Part shown: piece by piece, positions 17,973 through 26,311 of the stretch
How the letters are laid out: every line of letters starts with the position of its first letter
Position numbering within the stretch: the stretch's first letter is position 1
Assembly: GCF_027286325.1 (NCBI RefSeq)
Contig: NZ_CP114588.1
Location: 1,364,001-1,428,000 of the forward strand
Direction: 5' to 3'
DNA: 64,000 nt
Source of the DNA: Salinivibrio kushneri
GTDB taxonomy: Bacteria; Pseudomonadota; Gammaproteobacteria; Enterobacterales; Vibrionaceae
Translations under genes and position numbers: made by a program
The notes under the pieces: generated by a model
Database searches by the model: none
What the model was told of the DNA's origin: nothing
The model's input: only the letters and a program-made list of their open reading frames with translations

Positions 17973-20582
17973 TTACTGCTCAAGTGTTTTCTCAACTTTT
18001 TCATAAAGATCGGCAGCTAGGTTATCCATATCGGCTAACTCTTGCAGCACTTGGCGCATCTTCGCCTGACGATCTTGATCGAAATACGCCAGTTTTAGCA
18101 TAGGATCAATCAGCCGTGATGCCACCTGCGGGTTGGATTGGTTGAGTATCACTAGAATCTCTTTCAAAAACCGGTAGCCACTGCCGTCTTTAGCGTGGAA
18201 GCGCGCAGGGTTTCGGTTGCAAAAAGCGCCCACTAAGCTGCGAACACGATTGGGGTTTTTAAGGGTAAAGGCCGGATGATCCATTTGTGCTCTAACTTGG
18301 TCAAGGGCATTGTCTGCTGGATTTGCCCCTTGCAGCATGAACCATTTATCCATCACCAACCCATCGTGCTGCCACTTATCACTGAAATCTTTCATTAATG
18401 GCTCACGGCAGGGTAACTGCGCCGTATTAGCAGCGTTCAATGCGGCCATGGTATCCGTCATGTTGTTCGCATCTTGATAATGGCGCTCTACCTGAGTGTT
18501 GCCATTTTCGGAGTGGGCGAGATAACTCAAGCACGCGTTACGCAGCGCGCGTTCACCGATGGCTTTGTGGGTGATTTGATACTCGGGTTGGGCATACTGA
18601 CGGTATACCGCGTCAAACTCATCAACCATGTGATCCGCAAACTGCTGCTTGAACGCCGCCATCACCTGATGAATAGCATCAACGTCAACAGTATCAAACC
18701 ACCCTGCCACTTCGGTTTCACTTGGAAGGTTAAGCACTTCTGCAATCAAAGCCGGATCCGTGTTGTCACTGAGTAGTACGCCACGGAACGCATCAATCAC
18801 AGACAGAGGTACATCAATGGGCTGTTCGTTTTGTACCCGTGCGACGTTCGCTTTAATGTGTTTGGCCAATAAGCTCTGACCCGCATCCCATCGCGCAAAG
18901 TCATTCTGGGCATGTTGCAATAAGAACGCCAATTCCTCATCTTGATAATCGTGATCCAGCTTCACCGGCGCCGAGAACTCGCGCAGCAGTGATAGCACAG
19001 GTTGCTGATCAACCTCATCAAAAATAAAGGTTTGCTCTGTCTCGGTTACCGCGAGCACATTGGAAACGCTCTCACCGTGACGCTGTAACTTAATCACACT
19101 ACCATCACGACGATACAGCTCGATATCTAATGGGATATAAAGCGGCAACTTCTCCTGTTGATCCGCCGTTGGCGGGGTGTGCTGAGACACATGCAGTGCT
19201 AATTGTTTGCTATCAGGATCATAAGTCGATGAGACGCTGAGCACTGGGGTTCCCGACTGGCTATACCAACGACGGAACTGGGTCAAATCAATCCCAGAGG
19301 CATCCTCCATCGCTTGAACGAAATCATCACAGGTTGCTGCGGTACCATCATGGCGATCGAAGTAAAGCTTGACCCCTTTTTGGAAGCCTGCTTCACCTAA
19401 AATAGTATGCATCATGCGGATAACTTCGCTGCCCTTCTCATACACCGTCAGGGTGTAAAAGTTGTTCATCTCGATCACCTTCTCCGGTCGAATCGGATGA
19501 GACATAGGGCTGGCATCTTCAGCAAACTGTGGGCCACGCATAATGCGTGCGTTATTGATACGATTAACCGAGCGCGAGCCTAAATCAGACGAAAATTCTT
19601 GGTCTCGGAATACCGTTAGCCCTTCTTTAAGGCTTAGCTGGAACCAATCACGGCATGTCACTCGGTTCCCGGTCCAGTTATGGAAGTACTCATGACCAAT
19701 GACCGCTTCGATGCCAAGATAATCGGTGTCGGTTGCGGTTTCTGAGTTTGCCAATACATATTTGGAGTTAAAGATGTTTAAGCCTTTATTCTCCATGGCC
19801 CCCATGTTGAAGAAGTCAACGGCAACGATCATGTAGATATCCAGATCGTATTCAAGATCGAACCGATCCTCGTCCCATTTCATTGCGTTTTTGAGTGAGG
19901 TCATCGCGTGATCGGCACGATCCAAATTGCCTTTATCAACAAAAATTTCCAAGGCCACATCTCGGCCAGATCGGGTAACGAACGAATCGCGTAACACATC
20001 AAAATCACCACCCACCAGCGCAAATAGGTAGCTGGGCTTGGCGTAAGGGTCATGCCATTCAACCCAGTGTCGGCCACCTTCCAATTCACCAGACGCGATC
20101 TTGTTACCATTGCTGAGTAAGTATGGATAGTTTGCTTTATCCGCAATCACCTTAGTAGTAAAGCGCGCTAACACATCGGGACGGTCGAGATAATAAGTGA
20201 TCCGGCGAAATCCTTCCGCTTCACACTGGGTGCAGTACGCCCCGCCCGAGATATAGAGCCCCTCTAACGCGGTGTTGTTTTCCGGGTCAAGCTGGGTTTG
20301 GACGGTTAATGTGAACGCGGCGGGAACGTCTCGAATAATCAGTTTACCCGCTTCTTCACTGTAAGCCGTCCAAGGGTCACCATTGATATCTAAGCGTACC
20401 AACGTTAGCGCGTCACCGTCTAACACGAGATCCGTAGCGTTATCATTTAGGCTTTTTACCTGGCTAACGGCAGTCACCAGGGTGTTGTTCGGATTGAGAT
20501 CAAACTCAAGATTGATATCTGTAATCGTGAAATCCGGTGCACGGTAATCATCACGGTATTTGGCGGTGGGTTGTTGAGACAT
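17973..20582 (-). CDS. pepN: PepN, M1 family aminopeptidase N
   Basis: 869 residues (E. coli 870). The zinc site HEYFHNWTGNRVTC (HExxH plus the downstream Glu in LKEGLTVFRDQEF) and the substrate-recognising GAMEN motif (NMGAMENKGLN) are intact. It releases N-terminal residues from peptides in the cytosol, with broad specificity. C-terminal alpha-helical ERAP-like repeats fill the last ~320 residues. It is divergent from pncB across 279 bp, as in E. coli where pepN and pncB are neighbours. Confidence 0.97.
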   Translation of the reverse strand: MSQQPTAKYRDDYRAPDFTITDINLEFDLNPNNTLVTAVSQVKSLNDNATDLVLDGDALTLVRLDINGDPWTAYSEEAGKLIIRDVPAAFTLTVQTQLDPENNTALEGLYISGGAYCTQCEAEGFRRITYYLDRPDVLARFTTKVIADKANYPYLLSNGNKIASGELEGGRHWVEWHDPYAKPSYLFALVGGDFDVLRDSFVTRSGRDVALEIFVDKGNLDRADHAMTSLKNAMKWDEDRFDLEYDLDIYMIVAVDFFNMGAMENKGLNIFNSKYVLANSETATDTDYLGIEAVIGHEYFHNWTGNRVTCRDWFQLSLKEGLTVFRDQEFSSDLGSRSVNRINNARIMRGPQFAEDASPMSHPIRPEKVIEMNNFYTLTVYEKGSEVIRMMHTILGEAGFQKGVKLYFDRHDGTAATCDDFVQAMEDASGIDLTQFRRWYSQSGTPVLSVSSTYDPDSKQLALHVSQHTPPTADQQEKLPLYIPLDIELYRRDGSVIKLQRHGESVSNVLAVTETEQTFIFDEVDQQPVLSLLREFSAPVKLDHDYQDEELAFLLQHAQNDFARWDAGQSLLAKHIKANVARVQNEQPIDVPLSVIDAFRGVLLSDNTDPALIAEVLNLPSETEVAGWFDTVDVDAIHQVMAAFKQQFADHMVDEFDAVYRQYAQPEYQITHKAIGERALRNACLSYLAHSENGNTQVERHYQDANNMTDTMAALNAANTAQLPCREPLMKDFSDKWQHDGLVMDKWFMLQGANPADNALDQVRAQMDHPAFTLKNPNRVRSLVGAFCNRNPARFHAKDGSGYRFLKEILVILNQSNPQVASRLIDPMLKLAYFDQDRQAKMRQVLQELADMDNLAADLYEKVEKTLEQ
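19077..19089. other. Near-matS (12/13), GTGACGCTGTAAC
   Basis: One mismatch to the matS consensus, inside pepN. Confidence 0.35.
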
Positions 20583-20719
20583 GTCGTTTCCTTTTTATCG
20601 AGTGTACCTCAGCCAACGAACTGTATTCATTCGCCCAAGGGCGATTTTTGCATGCCATACCATACCGCGGCTTGGCATAGATGACTATAGATTTAACAAT
20701 TTGTTATCAAATGTTTGCG

Positions 20720-20747
20720 TTTACATCCAATAAACACTGCATAATGT
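20720..20747 (+). promoter_or_regulatory. Possible pncB promoter
   Basis: TTTACA (20720-20725) and TAATGT (20742-20747) with a 16-bp spacer, 115 bp upstream of pncB. The match is moderate and there may be other start points nearer the gene. Confidence 0.35.
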
Positions 20748-20861
20748 CAACGCAGCCTGCCAATCCGGACTGAAATATAATGTGACGACGGTTAAATTTT
20801 ATAGAAATTGCGGTACTATGGCGCTCATTTCGTTTTGTAACCCGTAAGGCGTTCACCACGC

Positions 20862-22034
20862 ATGCACAATCCGATCATTACATCGCTTTTGGATACTGAT
20901 GCTTATAAAATCAATATGCAGCAAGCTGTATTCCATCATTATCCTGATGTCCAAGTTACCGCGGACTTTTACTGTCGCAGTGATGAAGACCTATCTTACC
21001 TATGTGAGCAAGTGGTTGAGCACATCAATTATCTGGCCACACTGCGTTTTCAACCCGACGAGCTTGATTACCTCGCCGCTCTCGGCCTATATCACACCGA
21101 CTTTTTGACGTTTTTATCCCGCTTTCAATTCGATCCTGACCAAGTGGCTGTTGGCGTTGAAGACGGCCAACTGGCCATTCACATTAGCGGGCCTTGGCAA
21201 GAGGTTATTCTGTGGGAAGTACCTTTGCTCGCTATCATTTGTGAGTTGAGAAATCGCGCCTGCTACCCTCATCACACGGTCAATGACGCGCTTGCGCGTC
21301 TCGATGATAAGCTTACACATCTACCAAAGGATGGCTTTGCTGAAGGATTTCAGTTAGTGGACTTTGGCACACGACGACGGTTTTCTCGTGAGGTGCACCA
21401 AGCGGTAGTGACTCGCCTACACGCTATCTATCCGCCTTTACGAGGAACATCTAACGTATGGTTGGCCAAGCAGCTTGGGCTCACGCCTGTTGGCACTCAA
21501 GCACATGAATGGTTTCAAGCGCACCAACAACTCGCTGGTCAACTCTCCGACTCGCAGCAACTGGCATTGCAGGTGTGGTTGCAAGAGTATCCGGAAACTC
21601 TGGGTATTGCGTTAACCGACTGCATTAACATGGACGCTTTTTTACACGACTTTGATCGTTCACTTTGCCACGCCTTTAGCGGGTTGCGCCATGACAGTGG
21701 TGACCCTATTACCTGGGGCGAAAAGGCGCTTGCGCATTATCGGGAACAGGGTATTGATCCCAAGGACAAAACGCTGGTCTTCTCCGATAGCCTAACATTG
21801 GCCAAAGCGGTGCAGATTTATCAACATTTTGCCGATAAAGCCACAACCTCATTTGGAATAGGGACACAGCTAACCTGCGATCTGCCCAATGTGAAAACAC
21901 TCAACGTGGTAATCAAACTCACCAGTTGCCAGGGCAAGCCGGTCGCTAAAATATCTGACGAGCCCAATAAAGCTATTTGTAAAGACGACAACCACCTATC
22001 CGCATTAAAAGCAGCGTTTAAATTGCCTGAGTGA
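20862..22034 (+). CDS. pncB: PncB, nicotinate phosphoribosyltransferase
   Basis: Converts nicotinate and PRPP to nicotinate mononucleotide in NAD salvage, with ATP hydrolysis coupled through a phospho-His. 390 residues (E. coli 400). Family motifs include LDTDAYKINMQQAVF at the N-terminus, the FGTRRRFS loop, GTSNVWLA and FSGLRHDSGDP. It is monocistronic with a strong bidirectional terminator. Confidence 0.96.
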   Translation: MHNPIITSLLDTDAYKINMQQAVFHHYPDVQVTADFYCRSDEDLSYLCEQVVEHINYLATLRFQPDELDYLAALGLYHTDFLTFLSRFQFDPDQVAVGVEDGQLAIHISGPWQEVILWEVPLLAIICELRNRACYPHHTVNDALARLDDKLTHLPKDGFAEGFQLVDFGTRRRFSREVHQAVVTRLHAIYPPLRGTSNVWLAKQLGLTPVGTQAHEWFQAHQQLAGQLSDSQQLALQVWLQEYPETLGIALTDCINMDAFLHDFDRSLCHAFSGLRHDSGDPITWGEKALAHYREQGIDPKDKTLVFSDSLTLAKAVQIYQHFADKATTSFGIGTQLTCDLPNVKTLNVVIKLTSCQGKPVAKISDEPNKAICKDDNHLSALKAAFKLPE

Positions 22035-22060
22035 TTCTCCCAGTTAATCATTCGCTCACA

Positions 22061-22090
22061 AAAAAGGTCGGTATTATCACCGACCTTTTT
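22061..22090. terminator. Bidirectional terminator between pncB and the secreted protein gene
   Basis: Perfect 12-bp stem AAAAAGGTCGGT / ACCGACCTTTTT (22061-22072 and 22079-22090), 6-base loop; A and T runs serve both convergent genes. Confidence 0.9.
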
Positions 22091-22125
22091 CGCTCAAATC
22101 TCTCCTACTGATAATATAACCAGGG

Positions 22126-22776
22126 CTATCTTTGCCGTTGCAGCACCGCCTCCATACCAAATACGTCATTGGTTAAACGCAATGTGTCAGAGGCAAGTTG
22201 ATATTGTGATGAGTGACGCCCCTCCTCGTAAATCAGCATTAGGTTATCACCTTCCACCAAATATACACCGCGGTGGGTAATGGAGCGGCCATCGTTACCG
22301 CGAACTTGCATCGCAAAGAGGAAGTCAGGGCGAAGTTTAAGCGAGACACCATCTACTTCTTCACTCACATCATCCCCTTCAATGCTGTTTGAGCGCCACA
22401 CGCCCGATAGATCGTCAGGTAGCAGTTTGGTAAACACGGCTCCCTGAAGCTGCAATTGATTATGGTTTAACTGGTAGGCATGCACTTGATCAGCTCCCTG
22501 CCCGTCGTACAACCTTAATGCTTGATGATTCACCGCATAACTGCCTGTAGCGGTCTCGAGCTGCCCATCACGACGTAACATATCAATACGAAATTCATAG
22601 TGAGAATTAAAAGAGAGGTTAATCGCTTTGTAAGGGTGGCTGGCAGTTGAGTCTTCCTCAGCACTAAACCAATACCATTGACCAAGCAGTAACGGGACAT
22701 CAAATCGCGCTAAGTCGTCACCCCGTACTGGCAATGCCACCACTAAGGTCAGAAAAACACCCAATAAGCAACGCAT
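22126..22776 (-). CDS. Secreted protein of unknown function
   Basis: 216 residues with a clear Sec signal peptide (MRCLLGVFLTLVVALPVRG, cleavage probably near residue 19) and a beta-rich mature part in which two related segments are seen: 'LLGQWYWFSAEEDSTA...YEFRIDMLRRDGQ' and 'LSGVWRSNSIEG...FLFAMQVRGNDGR'. Each starts with a G-x-W and ends in a strand with a charged turn, suggesting two repeated lipocalin-like or calycin-like units. I do not recognise a named family. It is convergent with pncB and upstream of prc on the same strand, separated from it by the prc terminator, so it is an independent transcript. It probably acts in the periplasm. Confidence 0.75.
   Translation of the reverse strand: MRCLLGVFLTLVVALPVRGDDLARFDVPLLLGQWYWFSAEEDSTASHPYKAINLSFNSHYEFRIDMLRRDGQLETATGSYAVNHQALRLYDGQGADQVHAYQLNHNQLQLQGAVFTKLLPDDLSGVWRSNSIEGDDVSEEVDGVSLKLRPDFLFAMQVRGNDGRSITHRGVYLVEGDNLMLIYEEGRHSSQYQLASDTLRLTNDVFGMEAVLQRQR
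22496..22503 (-). other. KOPS octamer pointing left, toward dif
   Basis: CCCTGCCC on the + strand, GGGCAGGG on the minus strand. Confidence 0.5.
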
Positions 22777-22904
22777 ACCTTCCCCCTCATTGGCAATGAT
22801 GCCTTAACGATAAGGTTAGACTGACTTCTCAGTTTTATGCATTTTTTTGAGTAAGATCTCGTTTTCTAATGGTTAACACCGCCTAGCTGTCACCATAACG
22901 TCAT

Positions 22905-22934
22905 AAAAAAAGCCTAGGCGAACTGCCTAGGCTT
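22905..22934 (-). terminator. Intrinsic terminator of prc
   Basis: Perfect 10-bp stem AAGCCTAGGC / GCCTAGGCTT, 5-base loop, minus-strand T run (22910-22905); 44 bp beyond the prc stop. Confidence 0.87.
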
Positions 22935-22978
22935 GGGATTCCGATGCCGTTCTAAAAGACCGTATGCCGTACTGACGC

Positions 22979-24988
22979 TTAGCGGCTGGCTGAAAGAAGG
23001 TTAGCCAAATCTTTTGTGATGCTCGCGGCTTCATCTAAGTATGCATCTGGCTCTTCGTAGTCTTTAGGTACATCGTCGAGCGTTTTGAAAGGAGGCTCTC
23101 CGAGTGCTTCCTGACGCGCATTCAACCGCGCTAAGCGCTCTTCGTCTTCCCGATCCATTTCTTTGCGGCGTTTTTCCTCATTCAAAGAGATCGTATTTTG
23201 ATCTTTCTCTTCTTGGTAACGTGCAATGTCTTGGCGAATGAAGTCGAATTCGCGATCGTCTTTGATTCGCGTTTTATGCCTCTCACTCAACGTGCTTACC
23301 AGCGACGAAGACAGCGACCTTGGTTGATAATCCGCTTTTTCAATCCGATCCCAAGGTAGTGCATTCTCCTCAACACTCTCGCCTGTTTCATCCGGCGAGA
23401 CGGGTGAAGGGAACGTAATATCGGGCACCACACCTTTGTTTTGGGTACTGCCACCGCTAACTCGATAAAACTTTTGGATCGTGTACTGCACATAACCCAG
23501 CGGCTTATCAAATAAATCGTAGATATGATTCAAAGAACGGTGCTGCTGTACGGTCCCTTTACCAAAAGATTGCTCGCCAATCACCACGGCACGCTCATAA
23601 TCTTGCATAGCGGCCGCGAAAATCTCCGAAGCGGAAGCGCTGTAGCGATTAATCAATACCGTCATCGGGCCGTCATAAAAACGTTTACCGTCCGTATCAC
23701 TGTTGACTTTCACTCGCCCATAGCTGTCTCTGACTTGTACGATAGGCCCTTTATCAATAAATAAGCCACTGAGCGCCGTTGCTTCACTCAGCGCACCACC
23801 ACCGTTATTTCGCAAGTCTACGACGATACCGCTGATACCCTTTTCTTTGAGGCTCGCGATCTCTTTTTTGGTGTCATCAGCCAGCCCGACGTAAAATCCG
23901 GGTACTGTTAATACGCCGACTTTTTCATCACCGCGCTCGATCACTTCAGATTTTACCGCACGATCTTCTAAGCGTATTTTATCACGGGTAAGTGTGACGT
24001 TGTAACTTTTAGCGTTCGCCCCTTCGGGTAAGATCTTCAGCTTAACTTCACTGCCTTTAGGGCCTTTAATCAGCTCGACCACATCGTCCAATCGCCAGCC
24101 AATCACATCAACAATGGCTTCGTCTTCTTGGCCCACACCAATAATACGGTCGCCGGGTGAAAGCTGTTTGGACTTGGATGCAGGACCACCGGCCACGAGA
24201 GAACGAATCACTGTGTATTCATTTTTTATTTGCAACACCGCCCCTATCCCCTCCAGGGATAAATTCATTTCCGATTGGAATTGCTCAGCATTGCGTGGGG
24301 ATAGATAGCTAGTATGTGGGTCAACTTCACGCGCGAAGGCATTCATGTAGACCTGAAACACATCTTCGCTATGGCTTTGCGTTAAACGCTTCAAGGCGCT
24401 GTTATAACGCTTGCCTAGGGTCTCTCGGATTTCTTCATCCTCTTTCCCCGTCAAGCGCAGGTTCAAGGCATCATTTTTAACCCGTTTATCCCAGATAGCA
24501 TCTAGTTCGGCCTCGTCAGCCGCCCATGGCAGCTCCGTGCGATCCAGCACCATGCTCTCATCGGCGGAAAAATCAAAAGGTTTATCCAACACTTTTAATG
24601 CGTACTGGTATCGCTCAAAGCGCTTTTTCAATACACGATTGTAAATGGCATACGCTGCTTCTGTCTCACCCGACTTAAGTTGGTCATCTAAGCGTGTTTT
24701 CCAGCGCGATAGGCGTTCAACATCATCTTGGGTTAAAAACACGCGGTTGTAGTCGAGTGTCTCCAAGTAGCGATCAAAAATCGCCGCCGAAAAAGCGTCG
24801 TCCAGCGCAAACTGCTTATAATGAGAACGAGTAAATCGAGAAGTTACACGCTTGGAAGCGGTTTCGTGTTGGGGTTCAGCGGACAGTGAAGGTAGTTCAC
24901 TGAGTTGGAAATTGGCTTCTACAGCCTGGGCAGAGGCTGCCAGCATCAAGCTGGCAGCGATAGCCGAAACGCGGCGTCGACAAAACAT
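22979..24988 (-). CDS. prc: Prc (Tsp), C-terminal processing periplasmic protease
   Basis: 669 residues (E. coli 682) with a signal peptide ending near AQA (residue 22), an N-terminal helical domain, a PDZ domain (about 230-320, GIGAVLQIKNEYT...) and the S41 protease core with the Ser/Lys dyad in YSASASEIFAAAMQDYERAVVIGEQSFGKGT. It degrades misfolded and SsrA-tagged periplasmic proteins and trims penicillin-binding protein 3 and peptidoglycan hydrolases in E. coli. It follows proQ by 17 bp in the same operon, as in enterobacteria. A near-matS is at 23994-24006. Confidence 0.96.
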   Translation of the reverse strand: MFCRRRVSAIAASLMLAASAQAVEANFQLSELPSLSAEPQHETASKRVTSRFTRSHYKQFALDDAFSAAIFDRYLETLDYNRVFLTQDDVERLSRWKTRLDDQLKSGETEAAYAIYNRVLKKRFERYQYALKVLDKPFDFSADESMVLDRTELPWAADEAELDAIWDKRVKNDALNLRLTGKEDEEIRETLGKRYNSALKRLTQSHSEDVFQVYMNAFAREVDPHTSYLSPRNAEQFQSEMNLSLEGIGAVLQIKNEYTVIRSLVAGGPASKSKQLSPGDRIIGVGQEDEAIVDVIGWRLDDVVELIKGPKGSEVKLKILPEGANAKSYNVTLTRDKIRLEDRAVKSEVIERGDEKVGVLTVPGFYVGLADDTKKEIASLKEKGISGIVVDLRNNGGGALSEATALSGLFIDKGPIVQVRDSYGRVKVNSDTDGKRFYDGPMTVLINRYSASASEIFAAAMQDYERAVVIGEQSFGKGTVQQHRSLNHIYDLFDKPLGYVQYTIQKFYRVSGGSTQNKGVVPDITFPSPVSPDETGESVEENALPWDRIEKADYQPRSLSSSLVSTLSERHKTRIKDDREFDFIRQDIARYQEEKDQNTISLNEEKRRKEMDREDEERLARLNARQEALGEPPFKTLDDVPKDYEEPDAYLDEAASITKDLANLLSASR
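23994..24006. other. Near-matS (12/13), GTGACGTTGTAAC
   Basis: One mismatch to the matS consensus, inside prc. Confidence 0.35.
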
Positions 24989-25005
24989 GCGTCGAGGAGT
25001 CTCCT

Positions 25006-25662
25006 TTAGGCGCTGAGGTGCTCCGCTTTTACTAACATGGTTAACCCGTTAGTCAGGCGAACACGCACCTCATCCTTGTTAATTTCAACAATGGTCGCTG
25101 GCAGATTACCGTTGCCCATGTTCACATTCACGTCTTTACCTACGACAACATCGTTGGCGCTGAGTTCGCGACGTGGCTCACTCTCTTTCTTAGTCATTTT
25201 AGCGGGCTTTGGTTTACTTGTACGGCCTTTCGCTGATTGCGCGGCCGCCTTCTTACCTTTTGGTGCAGTCTTACCCGCATTTTTCGCCTGGCCTTCTGAC
25301 TTTTTCGCTTGTTGCTGTTTACGACGCTCTGCCGCACGCGCTTTGCTTTCTGACAAGGTCTGCGCAGCATGGTCGATATGCTCTTGCTCAAGCTCGCCAC
25401 ACGCATTGCCATCAAGATCAACGCGTGACGCCCCTGGTTTCACGCTGTGCAGATAACGCCAGGAAGACGTGTACTGACGAAGCGCGGCGCGCAATTGGGT
25501 TTTGCTTACCTTGGGATCGCCTTCAAGACGTGTCGCAAGATCTTGAAAAATACCAATTTTTAATGGCTTGGCTTCGCCTTCAACAGTAAAACATTTAGGG
25601 AAACGTTCAGCAATATAGGCAATGACTTCTTTGCTGTTCGCGAGCTTTTCAGTATTTTCCAT
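25006..25662 (-). CDS. proQ: ProQ, RNA chaperone
   Basis: 218 residues from the start at 25662, chosen because family members begin [13 protein letters not shown] and an AGGA ribosome site precedes it; the frame is open to 25692. The N-terminal FinO/ProQ domain (about 1-120) includes FPKCF, LKIGI and RxxLRxYTxSWRYL. A Lys/Ala/Pro-rich basic linker (about 120-165) joins a C-terminal Tudor-like domain ([21 protein letters not shown]). ProQ binds structured sRNAs and mRNA 3' ends. It lies just upstream of prc. The linker is the most compositionally biased stretch in the window. Confidence 0.95.
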   Translation of the reverse strand: MENTEKLANSKEVIAYIAERFPKCFTVEGEAKPLKIGIFQDLATRLEGDPKVSKTQLRAALRQYTSSWRYLHSVKPGASRVDLDGNACGELEQEHIDHAAQTLSESKARAAERRKQQQAKKSEGQAKNAGKTAPKGKKAAAQSAKGRTSKPKPAKMTKKESEPRRELSANDVVVGKDVNVNMGNGNLPATIVEINKDEVRVRLTNGLTMLVKAEHLSA

Positions 25663-25776
25663 GTTTTTTCCTGGCCTGCTGAGGTTGACCACAGCAGCGT
25701 ATCTACGTGTATTTAAGTATGAAAGTGGTGCGTATTATAGATACCTGATATGAAAAAACTACCAAGATTGGCGAAA

Positions 25777-26235
25777 TCACAAGTGTTTTTGCATTTCTTT
25801 GACCAAGGTAGCCAGTCCATGTTCATCTTCTTGGTCAAAGCGACCGATACTTGGGCTATCAATATCCAGTACTGCCTGCAATTGGCCATTAACCCGAACA
25901 GGTACCACAATTTCAGAGTTACTCGCCGCATCACACGCGATATGTCCTTCAAAGGCATGCACATCTTCCACTCGCATCACGGTATCTTGGCGGTAGGCGG
26001 CGCCACATACCCCTTTATCATAGGGAATGCGTACACAGGCTGGTTGACCTTGAAACGGACCGAGCACCAGTTCTTCTCCCTCGTCGAGATAAAAGCCTAC
26101 CCAATTGATATCATCCAGTTGGCTGTTTAATAAGGCGCTCACATTGGCAAGTTTGGCGATAAGGTTCGGTTCCCCTTCGCATAAAGCAACCGCCTGTTGC
26201 GTTAACAAGCGGTAAAAATCAGCTTTGTTTTCCAT
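25777..26235 (-). CDS. msrC: MsrC, free methionine-(R)-sulfoxide reductase
   Basis: 152-residue GAF-domain enzyme that reduces free Met-R-sulfoxide. The three catalytic cysteines are present at Cys67, Cys77 and Cys101; their 10 and 24 residue spacings equal those of E. coli Cys84, Cys94 and Cys118. It keeps the enterobacterial order prc-proQ-msrC but has its own 85-bp gap to proQ. Antioxidant role in the cytosol. Confidence 0.95.
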   Translation of the reverse strand: MENKADFYRLLTQQAVALCEGEPNLIAKLANVSALLNSQLDDINWVGFYLDEGEELVLGPFQGQPACVRIPYDKGVCGAAYRQDTVMRVEDVHAFEGHIACDAASNSEIVVPVRVNGQLQAVLDIDSPSIGRFDQEDEHGLATLVKEMQKHL

Positions 26236-26311
26236 AAATCACTGCATCTCAAACAACAAGACCATTACAATAGAAATAATCCAACGACTTTTCAATTGAG
26301 TATCACTATTT

